Origin: Methanoculleus sp. 7T
GTDB taxonomy: Archaea > Halobacteriota > Methanomicrobia > Methanomicrobiales > Methanoculleaceae
Assembly: GCF_023195915.1 (NCBI RefSeq)
Contig: NZ_JALPRP010000001.1
Coordinates: 1,302,001-1,366,000 of the forward strand
Direction of reading: 5' to 3'
Length of the DNA: 64,000 nt
Below, in pieces: positions 34,498-43,212 of this stretch; position 1 is the stretch's first letter, and the number at the start of each line of letters is the position of its first letter. A program made the translations under genes and the position numbers. The notes under the pieces were generated by a model. The model ran no database searches. It was not told the DNA's origin and saw only the letters and a program-made list of their open reading frames with translations.

Positions 34498-34745
34498 CGC
34501 TCGCACCTTCGGTGCTCACGCTCACTGCGTTCGCGGCTCGAAGATCGAAGATCTTCTCAAGCTCCCTCTGGTCGCACCTCCCGGACCCTCGCTCGCACCT
34601 TTGGTGCTCAAACTCCTGTCGTACCGACAGTCGTTCCCCGAGTGGCGATGAACGACGCTCCGTTGGAGCGGAGTTGGAGCATCGCCAGATGCGACTTGCT
34701 GTCTTCCTGCGGAAGATAGCAGGAGCACCGTGAGGTGCGACTCCC
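34490..34745. repeat. Palindromic repeat block inserted between two secreted-protein genes
   Basis: This block of about 250 bp contains several copies of GCACC-N3-GGTGC palindromes (for example 34594-34606) and CTCGCACCTTTGGTGCTCAA (34592-34611). The latter recurs with few changes at 62853-62872. It supplies out-of-context codons to the 3' end of one gene and the 5' end of the next. Confidence 0.6.
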
Positions 34746-35499
34746 AGTGGAAAGCCGTTTCACCCTCCTCGTCCAGGATACTGTTCAGAGGGTAGATGCC
34801 TCGAAGGTGAGTGTTCCGATCCGAGTGGAATGAAGGCTCAGGGATCTTTTTGGGATGACCTCGTGAACTCACAAAGTATTGAGCCCATTCACCATGTATG
34901 GGTGGGGATTCATATGAAGGGGACCGCGCATTTGCAGGTAAGTAGACTTCGGGCTCTTCGGGGGTGGCTATGCACACTTCGCTCAGCATGGTGTGCAAGT
35001 TTGAATACGTAGTAAAATACTTCCGAGGAAACGAGATACCTCCGTCATTGGTGGTAAGAGATAACTCAAACATCTTCTTTGGGATCCTTAATACTGTCAG
35101 GCTCTGGGTTTCGGTTATTTGAACGGGAGAGAAGTATCTCAATCCAGTCTCTTCGTCGAAGTACTCGTTTTTCAGGATCTCTTGTGCATCCGTGAGTTCA
35201 ACCCTGTCGGGATAATTAGCTGTGTTTTTATCCTGAATCCAATATTCAGGGAATACCAGTGTTATCAGATCCTCCTCAGCTAACGACGGTGAAACAACAA
35301 TTTCCTGAGAACTGAAGTCAGGAGTGATGATCACGCTATCGGCAAGGTTCCTGTTCACATCGGCATCTGCAACACCTCTCCTCTCACTTCCTATCACATC
35401 GACACTTGTTTGCGCACTTGCCATCGGTACCACAATCCCACTCCCGAGAAGTATCACGAGGAGCAGAGGGAGTGCCCGCCTTTCAATTTTCCTGTTCAT
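34522..35499 (-). pseudogene. Secreted protein gene with replaced 3' end
   Basis: The frame starts with a signal peptide almost the same as that of the gene at 32354-33499 (MNRKIERRALPLLLVILL). It then continues into an unrelated, less GC-rich mature region (LITLVFPEYWIQDKNTANYP, SPSYESPPIHGEWAQYFVSS). From about 34745 to the stop the codons come from the repeat block and give an Arg/Ser/Gly-rich tail (RSVVHRHSGN, STKGASEGPGG) that does not look like natural protein. I therefore call it a truncated gene with a fused tail. The intact product and function are unknown. Confidence 0.6.
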
Positions 35500-35787
35500 T
35501 GATTTTCCTCCGTTTTTAATCCGAAGGCAGACAAAGCAAATCTTCAAATACACGGAGTGCGTACATCCCTTTGCCTCCGGGTATGCGGGACGTTCACCCA
35601 TCCGATTCGCTACGGGCCGGGTGAACCCCCCGCGCTTCGGGATTCCGGAGCCGGTATCCACACGTGAGAGCTCAACGTTCTGCTATATACCTCTTCTGTG
35701 CTGCGCGTCTACACGTCGAGTTTCCTCGATCCCTTTTCCACCGAGCACTGGGTCCTATGGGCATGAAGGGGGTGCCGCGCAGAACAG
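35461..35787 (-). repeat. Duplicated promoter/leader/signal-peptide cassette, copy B
   Basis: Partner of 33461-33785. The TATA box is at 35682-35691. The long-range leader stem is kept (35521-35529/35572-35580) with one G-C pair changed to G-U, and the 9-bp palindrome has one mismatch. Confidence 0.8.
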
Positions 35788-35985
35788 TATTGGTTGGAGG
35801 GGCGGGACCGCTTCCTGCTCTGCACGAACCGATACCGGATCGGGGCAGGGCCCGACGGTAAAGCGCAATGCGTGAACTACCCCCTGCGCAAGCAGAGGGT
35901 CTTCCCGCTCATGCCGCCGCCGAGCCCCACAGAGATAAAAGGATAAGATAAAATGATAATATGAGTTATCGTCAATAGTGTGGGC

Positions 35986-36603
35986 ATGGTGCAGGAGACG
36001 GGAAGACAGGAAGCGATAGAGAGGCTCGCCGCCGTCATCGGCGAGTGTCGGAAGTGCCCCCTCTGGGAGAACACCCACTGCGCGGTTCCGGGGGAAGGGA
36101 ACGCCGGGGCCGACCTCATGCTCATCGGCGAGGCGCCGGGGAAGCAGGAAGACCTCACCGGGCGGCCGTTCGTGGGACGGGCGGGGAAGTTCCTCGAAGG
36201 CCTCCTTGCCGGGATCGGTCTCTCGCGGGACGAGGTCTTCATCGCGAACATCGTGAAGCACCGGCCGCCCGGAAACCGCGACCCCAGAGACGAGGAGATC
36301 CGGGCCTGCACCCCGTATCTCGAAGAGCAGATCCGCATCGTCGAGCCGAAGGTGATCGTGATGCTGGGCCGGCATTCGAGCAGGTATATCCTCTCGTTCC
36401 TGGCGATCGAGTTCGACCGGATCACGGAGATCCGGGGGACCGTCTACTCAGGCTCCCTCTTCGGCCACCCGGTCCGTCTCATCCCGACCCTCCACCCCGC
36501 CGCCGCGCTCTACAACCCGGCGTACCGGGAGGCCTTGGAAGAGGACTTTCGGATCGTCGGGCGCGAGCTCGCGGGGGCCGGCGAATCTGCGGCACAGGAC
36601 TGA
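35986..36603 (+). CDS. Uracil-DNA glycosylase, Fe-S type (family 4)
   Basis: The enzyme removes uracil from DNA to start base-excision repair. The 205-residue protein has Cys residues for a 4Fe-4S cluster (CRKCPLW near residue 21-27, and ACTPYLEEQ). It shows motif GEAPGKQEDLTGRPFVGRAG and the C-terminal active-site loop TLHPAAALYNP. This is the usual archaeal family 4 layout. ATG 35986 is chosen over an in-frame GTG six bases upstream. It is followed after 5 bp by a NUDIX gene, suggesting one repair/nucleotide-hygiene operon. Confidence 0.93.
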   Translation: MVQETGRQEAIERLAAVIGECRKCPLWENTHCAVPGEGNAGADLMLIGEAPGKQEDLTGRPFVGRAGKFLEGLLAGIGLSRDEVFIANIVKHRPPGNRDPRDEEIRACTPYLEEQIRIVEPKVIVMLGRHSSRYILSFLAIEFDRITEIRGTVYSGSLFGHPVRLIPTLHPAAALYNPAYREALEEDFRIVGRELAGAGESAAQD

Positions 36604-36608
36604 ATGGC

Positions 36609-37040
36609 ATGGCGAGAGAGAAGTCATACGGGGCGGTGGTCTTCCGTCGGGATAAGGATCTCCAGTACCTCATTCTGCAGTACGGGGCCGGGCACTGGGA
36701 CCTCGTGAAGGGGCACGGCGAGCGCGGCGAGAGCGAGGAGGAGACGGTGCTCCGCGAACTGCGAGAGGAGACCGGGATCACTCGGGCCACGTTCATTCCC
36801 GGGTTTCGGGAGGAGATCCACTACTTCTTCCAGCGCCGGGGGCGCACGGTCTACAAGGAGGTAGTCTACTACTTGATCGAGACTCCGGAGAAGCAGGTGA
36901 TCCTCTCGGATGAGCATGTCGCCTACCAGTGGCTCCCGTACACCGAGGCGTTGCGGGCGATCACGTTCGGGAACTCCAAACGGCTGGTCGAGCAGGCACA
37001 CGAGCATCTGGCGGCTTTGCGGAGTCGGAAGAGCGGGTGA
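36609..37040 (+). CDS. NUDIX hydrolase, Ap4A hydrolase type
   Basis: This 143-residue NUDIX enzyme has a perfect box GHGERGESEEETVLRELREE followed by TGI, which holds the Mg-binding glutamates. The short N-terminus AREKSYGAVVFRRD and overall size match diadenosine tetraphosphate hydrolases, which cleave Ap4A-type nucleotides. It lies 5 bp after the UDG gene. The start at 36609 gives the family N-terminus. Confidence 0.9.
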   Translation: MAREKSYGAVVFRRDKDLQYLILQYGAGHWDLVKGHGERGESEEETVLRELREETGITRATFIPGFREEIHYFFQRRGRTVYKEVVYYLIETPEKQVILSDEHVAYQWLPYTEALRAITFGNSKRLVEQAHEHLAALRSRKSG

Positions 37041-37216
37041 TCCCGGACCTGTTCCCGTGCAGGGGACTGTATCGGAGACCCGCCGGATTGCCAGGCATTT
37101 ATCGCATTTGGGGGTAATCGGGAGTGCGAACATGCAGGATTCCGTTTCTAATGTAGTTACGATTTTAGCGCGGAACACCCCTTCCGGAGGAAAGCGGCAT
37201 ATATGCTCTTGCCCGT

Positions 37217-37546
37217 TTACACCTTCCCATCACCCGGAAGTCCGCTCACTTCCCTCCCGAGGAAGTAACTCACGACCGTCCTGATCGCGACGAGCGACCC
37301 GAGGATGATCAGGTCCTGAAACGTCGGTTCGAGGATCGTCTTCAGGAGATCGGCGGCGACGAAGAACTCAAGGCCGATCAGGATGCGTGTAGTGAACGTC
37401 GCCCTGATATCGTGGTAACTCTGCCTCCGTATGCGGGTCTCCCGCGCCAGGAGCTCGATGATCGCGATCACCGCCCCATAGATGATAAAGAGCGCCCCGA
37501 AGGCCCCGAGGACCGTCCCGACAATCCCGATAAGCGTCTCAAGCAT
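37217..37546 (-). CDS. DUF1622 membrane protein
   Basis: This is a 109-residue integral membrane protein with three hydrophobic helices (about 5-32, 55-75 and 80-98) and a polar loop RETRIRRQSYHDIRATFTTR. The sequence IGLEFFVAADLLKTI is typical of DUF1622. Function is unknown. It is a single gene, convergent with the NUDIX gene. Confidence 0.85.
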   Translation of the reverse strand: MLETLIGIVGTVLGAFGALFIIYGAVIAIIELLARETRIRRQSYHDIRATFTTRILIGLEFFVAADLLKTILEPTFQDLIILGSLVAIRTVVSYFLGREVSGLPGDGKV

Positions 37547-37619
37547 CGTGCCCGGCGGGCATATCGGCCTTGGCGGGCTTATATGTTACCCGGGCTCCCG
37601 CCGTTGCAGGAGCCCGGGG

Positions 37620-38387
37620 TCAGGCGCTCTCCGGTGCGAGCGGCACGACGATATGGAACCCGTTGTAGCGCTCGACCGCGACCGAGACGCCGTAGACAGC
37701 CTCGATGGTCTCCGCCGTCACGACCTCGGTGCCCCCGGCGGCGTGGATGACGCCGTCCTTTAAGAAGATGAACCGGTCGGCGTAGCGGAGCGCCATGTTC
37801 AGGTCGTGCATCGTCATCACTGCCGCGACATCGTGTTCCGCCACCACGCGCCTGACGACCTCGAGGATCTCGAGTTGGTTCCGGAGGTCGAGGCTGCTCG
37901 TCGGCTCGTCGAGGAGGAGCACCCTGGGCTCCTGCACCAGCGCCCGGGCGATGCTCACCTTCTGGAGTTCCCCGCCGCTCATCTCGTCGATGTACCGAAG
38001 CGAGAGGTCCTCGAGGCGCAGCATCCGGATCGCCGCCTCGACGATCCGGTGGTCGGCATCCGAGACGTTCCACCGAATATGCGGCCGGCGACCGAGGAGG
38101 ATAGCGTCGAACGCGGTCATCCGGCCCGTCTCGCACCGCTGCGGAACGTATCCCACCTTCCGTGCGATCTCCATTCGGTCCACCGAGAGGAGGTCCGTCT
38201 CTTCGACGAGGATGGAGCCGGCCTTCGGCTTCAGGATGGCGTTCATGCACTTCAAGAGCGTCGTCTTCCCGACGCCGTTCGGCCCGAGGATAGCAAGGAT
38301 CTGGTGGGGACGCACCCCGAACGCGATATCCCGTATGACCGGGGTGCTCCGGTAGGTGAACGCCACGCCGTCGACTTCGAGGATCAT
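37620..38387 (-). CDS. ABC transporter ATP-binding protein, iron/cobamide importer family
   Basis: The 255-residue ATPase (FecE/BtuD type) has Walker A GPNGVGKTT, signature MSGGELQKVSIARAL, Walker B RVLLLDEPTSSLD and the switch His in TMHDLNMAL. It would power uptake of a metal chelate or corrinoid with the permease and binding protein encoded just upstream; its ATG overlaps the permease stop. Substrate is not decided by sequence. CbiZ in this window makes a cobamide substrate attractive, but a siderophore fits equally. Confidence 0.93.
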   Translation of the reverse strand: MILEVDGVAFTYRSTPVIRDIAFGVRPHQILAILGPNGVGKTTLLKCMNAILKPKAGSILVEETDLLSVDRMEIARKVGYVPQRCETGRMTAFDAILLGRRPHIRWNVSDADHRIVEAAIRMLRLEDLSLRYIDEMSGGELQKVSIARALVQEPRVLLLDEPTSSLDLRNQLEILEVVRRVVAEHDVAAVMTMHDLNMALRYADRFIFLKDGVIHAAGGTEVVTAETIEAVYGVSVAVERYNGFHIVVPLAPESA

Positions 38388-39502
38388 CGCCGATACCCCA
38401 CAAGAAGCAGGTAGATAAAGACCGGTGCGCCCAGAAACGCCGTGAGCACGGCGACCGGGAGGACGTAGGGTGCCACGATGACTCGGGCGACGGTGTCCGA
38501 GGCGAGGAGGAGGATCCCGCCCATCACGCAGGAGCCCGGAATCAGGTAGCGCTGGTCGTCGCCGATGAGTCTCCTCACCATGTGCGGGCAAACGAGCCCC
38601 ACAAACCCTATAACCCCGAGGAACGAGACGATCACGGCGGAGACGAGCGCAGCGACGACCATCCCGATGTTGCGCACCGCTTCGACGTTGACCCCAAGCC
38701 CTTTTGCGGTCTCATCGCCGGCATCGATCGCGTTGTAGTTCCAGCGGTTCGCCATGAAGAAGATGCTGGCCCCTGCGACGACGAGGGTCATGATCCCGAG
38801 TTCCTGCCAACCGGCCCGGCTGACGTCGCCGAAGGTCCAGAAGACGACCGCGGCGAGCTGGGTGTCGTCGGCGAAGTACTGAAGGAACATCGTACCTGCC
38901 GTGAAGAGAGAGGAGATGGCGACGCCGGCGAGCACCATCACCTCGGGGGACGCCCCGCGCACGCGGGAGATGAGCAGGATCACCGCCGTCGCAAGGAGGC
39001 AGAAGATGAACGCCACGACCGTCGTCAGGTAGGGGTTGTTCAAGGTGACGGCGTCGGCAACCGTCGAGTGCATCTGTCCGGCGCCGAGGAGGATGACCGA
39101 GACGGCCGCTCCGAAGGCGCCGGCGTTCGATATGCCGAGCGTAAACGGCGACCCGAGCGGGTTACGGAGGATCGACTGCATGGCGACTCCCGCCACTGAG
39201 AGTCCCACCCCGGCGACGATCGCGGCGAGCGCCTGCGGGAGGCGGATGTTCCAGACGATCCGGTCCGTGCTGGACAACTCTTCGGCAGGGATCACCGTGG
39301 AGTGAAGAAACGCAGAGATCCTGTCGGCGGTGCCGCTCACGATGGAGAGGAAAACGTCGTACGGGGGGACACCGGCGGCACCGACCGAGATGGATACGAT
39401 CAAGAGAATGAAAAGGAGGACGATCCCCCCGAGGATCCAGAGGTACTTGCGCCGCACGTACCCCAGGTAATCCGCGGGGATGGTCCCGTCTGCGAAGTGC
39501 AT
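38384..39502 (-). CDS. FecCD-family ABC permease
   Basis: This 372-residue permease has about nine or ten hydrophobic helices. The FecCD/BtuC signatures are RLPQALAAIVAGVGLSVAGV, NPLGSPFTLGISNAGAFGA and GVIGFVGLVCPHMVRRLIG, the last being the coupling helix that contacts the ATPase. It is the middle gene of a binding protein-permease-ATPase operon. Confidence 0.94.
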   Translation of the reverse strand: MHFADGTIPADYLGYVRRKYLWILGGIVLLFILLIVSISVGAAGVPPYDVFLSIVSGTADRISAFLHSTVIPAEELSSTDRIVWNIRLPQALAAIVAGVGLSVAGVAMQSILRNPLGSPFTLGISNAGAFGAAVSVILLGAGQMHSTVADAVTLNNPYLTTVVAFIFCLLATAVILLISRVRGASPEVMVLAGVAISSLFTAGTMFLQYFADDTQLAAVVFWTFGDVSRAGWQELGIMTLVVAGASIFFMANRWNYNAIDAGDETAKGLGVNVEAVRNIGMVVAALVSAVIVSFLGVIGFVGLVCPHMVRRLIGDDQRYLIPGSCVMGGILLLASDTVARVIVAPYVLPVAVLTAFLGAPVFIYLLLVGYRR

Positions 39503-39535
39503 GCCTTCCTACCCTCCTGCTACTCTCTCCTCGCA

Positions 39536-40690
39536 TCACAGCGGGATCTCTGCGAACCCGAGGCTCCTGTACTGGCTGTTCAGGTCCTCAAAGGCCGGTT
39601 TGCCGAGGAAGAAGGTGTAGATCTCGTCTGCCTTCTCGACGGGGTCGACGTCGGCGAACCGGTCTGGATACAGGGTCTTCCCGATGAAGTAGGCGTCGGC
39701 AAGCACGGTCTCGTAGTTCGTGTTGTAGAAGTTGTACGGGAGGACGCCGTAGACCCGGCCTTCCTTCGACGCGGTGAGGCCCCGCAGCGCGGCGTCGTTC
39801 TTCAACTCGCCGATCGCCCCGCCGCCGTTCATCTGGATGGTTCCGACGTCGACGAAGATGTAGTCGGGGTCCCAGCTGACGAGCGCCTCTTTCGCGACAT
39901 CGGCGTGGGCCGTGCCGAGGCCGGCCGCGACGTTTCTCGCATGCACCCAGAGGAACGGCGGGTAGGCCGGTTCGGTGGAGATGATCCCGTGGGCGCCTGC
40001 TGAGGAGATTCCGCCGACATAGACCCTCTTCCGTTCGGTCTCGGGGATGTCGCCGGTCCGGCGCTCAAGGTCGGCCATCGTCGCATCGATGTAGGCGATC
40101 ACCTCTTCGGCCCGGTCCTGCTTTCCGAGGACCTGACCCATCGCGCGGAGGCCGCCGTGCATCTCGGCCTTCTCGGCGTCGTTCCGGAGTGAGCCGTACG
40201 GGAACGCCACGACCGGGATGCCCGTCTTTTCTTGGAGTTTGTCGGCTTCTGCGGCGCTCGTCCCGTATGCCGTCCCGCTCGATCCTGTCTTGAAGACGAC
40301 CTGCGGATTGATCGCGATGATCTTCTCAGGGTCGTCCTTGCCCCTGAACTCGCCGATCAGGGGGAGGCCCTTGAACTGCGACCCGTAGGCGAGGGCGTAG
40401 GGGCGGCCTTCTATCGCCTGTTCCTTCTTCTCGATGTCGTCGACGCCGACGACGAGGTCCTGGCCCTGCAGGTAGACGAGGTAGCGGAGACACCCTGAGC
40501 CCGAGCAGACGACGCTCTCGGGGGACGACGGGACGGTGACGGTCCGGCCGAATCCGTCGGTGACCGAGGCCGTCTGGCCGTCCTGAGTGACGGTCGAACC
40601 GGTGCCGGTGCATCCGGCGGCGAAGATGAGCACAATGAGGGCCGCCAGCATCGCGGCCGTCGGGAATCCTTTGTATCCTGATAATGACAT
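39536..40690 (-). CDS. Substrate-binding lipoprotein of the iron/cobamide ABC importer
   Basis: The 384-residue protein has a signal peptide with lipobox IFAAGC (Cys27), then a two-lobed FecB/BtuF fold: VTDGFGRTVTVPSSPESVVC at the start of lobe 1, and VSWDPDYIFVDVGTIQMNGG later. It captures the ligand outside the membrane. ATG 40690 is 30 bp from the centre of a TATA box (40716-40725), so the start is near-leaderless; an in-frame start at 41095 is upstream of the promoter and is rejected. A 9-bp inverted repeat begins over the TATA box. Confidence 0.92.
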   Translation of the reverse strand: MSLSGYKGFPTAAMLAALIVLIFAAGCTGTGSTVTQDGQTASVTDGFGRTVTVPSSPESVVCSGSGCLRYLVYLQGQDLVVGVDDIEKKEQAIEGRPYALAYGSQFKGLPLIGEFRGKDDPEKIIAINPQVVFKTGSSGTAYGTSAAEADKLQEKTGIPVVAFPYGSLRNDAEKAEMHGGLRAMGQVLGKQDRAEEVIAYIDATMADLERRTGDIPETERKRVYVGGISSAGAHGIISTEPAYPPFLWVHARNVAAGLGTAHADVAKEALVSWDPDYIFVDVGTIQMNGGGAIGELKNDAALRGLTASKEGRVYGVLPYNFYNTNYETVLADAYFIGKTLYPDRFADVDPVEKADEIYTFFLGKPAFEDLNSQYRSLGFAEIPL

Positions 40691-40711
40691 ACTAACAACA
40701 ATAATTGTAGC

Positions 40712-40769
40712 ACTAATTAATATAGGTGACGAAACTGGGCCTACCTGATGTGACTTAATCTTAATTAGT
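40712..40769. promoter_or_regulatory. Promoter and inverted repeat of the ABC importer operon
   Basis: ACTAATTAA (40712-40720) and TTAATTAGT (40761-40769) are perfect inverted repeats 40 bp apart; the first overlaps the minus-strand TATA box. A metal-responsive repressor could bind here (inference). Confidence 0.4.
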
Positions 40770-41021
40770 ACCACACATGCCGACGTCGGAGTGCCTCCCT
40801 TGTGAACTATCCGACGGGCGAGCCTCCAGGCCGCGATACCCCTATTCCGGGTTTTTTGATCCGAACGGGCCCGGCATCCTATCGGCCTTGCGCCGCTTCT
40901 TCCTGCAGAAACCGGATCCACTCCCCCGGTTGGATAACTCTTATGAGTGATCGGGGTAACTCCGAGGCGGAAGTGTCGGTCATGCAGCCCCTGCATGGTC
41001 GGCCAGCAGCGAGGAATGCGG

Positions 41022-43118
41022 ATGCCGGAGAGGATGTTAACCGAACCAGAGGGGTACGACATGCTGGATTCATGCGGGATACCCGTCCCGCCCAACCAGG
41101 TGGTCGCCAGTGCCGACGATGCCCGGGCTGCCGCCGAGCGAATCGGCTATCCTGTTGTTATGAAGGTCGTATCCCCGCAGATTATCCATAAGAGCGACGT
41201 CGGCGGAGTCATTACCGGGATCGGGGGACCGGATGAGGCTGAGGCGGCATACAATACCATCGTGCGGAACGCCGCCGCCCGTGCCCCGGAGGCAACAATC
41301 ACCGGTATCATCGTTGAGAAGCAGATGCCGGGAGGGCTCGAGGTCCTGATCGGCGGGAAGAGCGACCCGTCGTTCGGCAAAGTCATAACGTTCGGCCTCG
41401 GGGGGAGACTCGTGGAACTCCTCCAAGACGTCTCCATCCGGGTGCTCCCCGTCACCGAAGACGATATCCGGGCGATGATCCGGGAGATCGAGGGCTACCG
41501 GCTCATCCGGGGGTACCGCGGGGAGCCCCCAAAGGATGAGGGGGCGCTTATCCGGGCCATCGGAAAGATGGCCCGCCACTTCGCCGAAGACCCCGGGCTC
41601 CGGGAGTTCGACCTCAACCCGGTCATCGTCTACGAGCGAGGAGTCAGCGTCGTCGACGCAAGGATCATCGTCGACGACGCCCCCCGGGTCGGGGCAGCCC
41701 GTCTCAGCATCAGGGCGCCCCCGGAGATCTTCTACCCGGACTCTATCGCCGTGATCGGTGCATCCGCAAGCCCGAACAAGGTGGGCTACTCGGTCCTCCG
41801 GAACCTGCTCTCCTTCCCCGGCAGCCTCTATCCGGTCAATCCGACCCGAACCGAGCTCTTCGGACGGAAGGTCTATCCCTCTGTTGCGGAGATCCCGGGC
41901 CCCGTCGACTGGGCGGTCATCGCCGTGCCGGCCCGGCTTGTCCCGGAGGTGATGGAGGAGTGCGGAGAGAAAGGGGTCAGGCTCGCCGTCATCGTCACCG
42001 CCGGGTTCCGCGAGATCGGGGGCGACGGCGCCGTTCTCGAAGAGAGGGTCGTCGAGATCGCACGAAGACACGGGATCCGAATCACCGGCCCGAACTGCCT
42101 CGGGATCATGATGCCGCACCAAGGGATCAACGCCACCTTCGACCCGGTCTCTCCGCGGGCGGGGGATGTGGCGTTCGTCTCCCAGAGCGGCGCGATCATC
42201 ACCACCGTCGTCGACTGGAGCCTCCCCGAAGAGTTCGGGTTCTCAAGCGTCATCAGCGTCGGCAACCAAGCGGACCTCGGGTTCGAGCACTACCTCCGGT
42301 TCGCCGAACAGGACCCGACCACCCGTTCCGTCACCCTCTACATCGAGGAGATCCAGGACGGGCGCGGTTTCATGCATATCGTGCGCCAGGTCGCCGACAG
42401 AAAACCGGTGGTGGCGGTGAAATCGGGTTCGTCCCGGAAGGGCAGGGCCGCGGCGTCGTCCCACACCGGTTCGCTTGCCGGCAGCTACGACGTGTATGTC
42501 GCGGCGTTCAGGCAGGCGGGAGTGATCCCGGTCCAGACCCTGCGGGACGCCTTCAACCTGGCAGAACTCCTGGCAAGCGAGGGCTACCCGCGGGGGAACC
42601 GCGCGATCGCCGTCACCAGCGCAGGGGGGTTTGCCGTCCTCGCTTCCGACTACGCCGAGACGTACGGGATCGATATGGTCGACCTTCCCGAGGATGTGTT
42701 TCGTGAACTCAACGCGTTCCTCCCATCGTGCTGGAACCATGCAAACCCCATGGATATCATCGGAGACGCCGACGCCGCCCGGTTTGCGGCCCTCTTCGAC
42801 GTGTTGATCCGGCATCAGGACTTCTGGGACATAGCGTTCGTTATCGCCGTGCCGACCACGCTTGCCGACCCGGCGCATATCGCAAATGAGATCGTCCGGT
42901 TCTCCCGCAACACCGATAAAATGGTGGTGGGCTGCATGCTCGGCGGCGACAGCATCAGGAGCGGCCTGCGAATCCTCCGGAGTTGCCGGATCCCGAACTT
43001 CTCAGAACTAGAGGATGCGTTCAAGGCGGCAGGGAGCATCCTCCGGGTCAGGACCGCACGGCCTGGCGAGCAGCCCCGTCCTCCCGCGTTCGACCGGTGC
43101 CCGGGCGGCGGGCGGTAA
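41022..43118 (+). CDS. Acetate-CoA ligase (ADP-forming), fused beta-alpha subunits
   Basis: The enzyme interconverts acetyl-CoA (or another acyl-CoA) + ADP + Pi and acid + ATP + CoA. The 698-residue protein is a fusion with the ATP-grasp (beta) part first (about 1-230; PQIIHKSDVGGVITGI with the beta His). The CoA-binding and ligase (alpha) part follows (IAVIGASASPNKVGYSVLRN and ASSHTGSLAG with the phosphorylated His). Start at ATG 41022 with GAGG 7 nt upstream; earlier in-frame ATGs at 41016 and 40995 lack this spacing. It could also serve aryl or branched-chain acids. Divergent from the ABC operon. Confidence 0.9.
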   Translation: MPERMLTEPEGYDMLDSCGIPVPPNQVVASADDARAAAERIGYPVVMKVVSPQIIHKSDVGGVITGIGGPDEAEAAYNTIVRNAAARAPEATITGIIVEKQMPGGLEVLIGGKSDPSFGKVITFGLGGRLVELLQDVSIRVLPVTEDDIRAMIREIEGYRLIRGYRGEPPKDEGALIRAIGKMARHFAEDPGLREFDLNPVIVYERGVSVVDARIIVDDAPRVGAARLSIRAPPEIFYPDSIAVIGASASPNKVGYSVLRNLLSFPGSLYPVNPTRTELFGRKVYPSVAEIPGPVDWAVIAVPARLVPEVMEECGEKGVRLAVIVTAGFREIGGDGAVLEERVVEIARRHGIRITGPNCLGIMMPHQGINATFDPVSPRAGDVAFVSQSGAIITTVVDWSLPEEFGFSSVISVGNQADLGFEHYLRFAEQDPTTRSVTLYIEEIQDGRGFMHIVRQVADRKPVVAVKSGSSRKGRAAASSHTGSLAGSYDVYVAAFRQAGVIPVQTLRDAFNLAELLASEGYPRGNRAIAVTSAGGFAVLASDYAETYGIDMVDLPEDVFRELNAFLPSCWNHANPMDIIGDADAARFAALFDVLIRHQDFWDIAFVIAVPTTLADPAHIANEIVRFSRNTDKMVVGCMLGGDSIRSGLRILRSCRIPNFSELEDAFKAAGSILRVRTARPGEQPRPPAFDRCPGGGR

Positions 43119-43212
43119 CGCCCGTTCCTCAATTGCAGAATCCCAGAAAATATTTATACATCTCTCCCGCATCCCGGCATACCGGAGCAGGGGACGAGGC
43201 CTACCATAGGGG

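Noticed and set aside
33461-35787. CRISPR-like or insertion-sequence repeats
   Set aside because: Only two long copies with gene-like promoters, no regular spacers, no transposase and no terminal inverted repeats.
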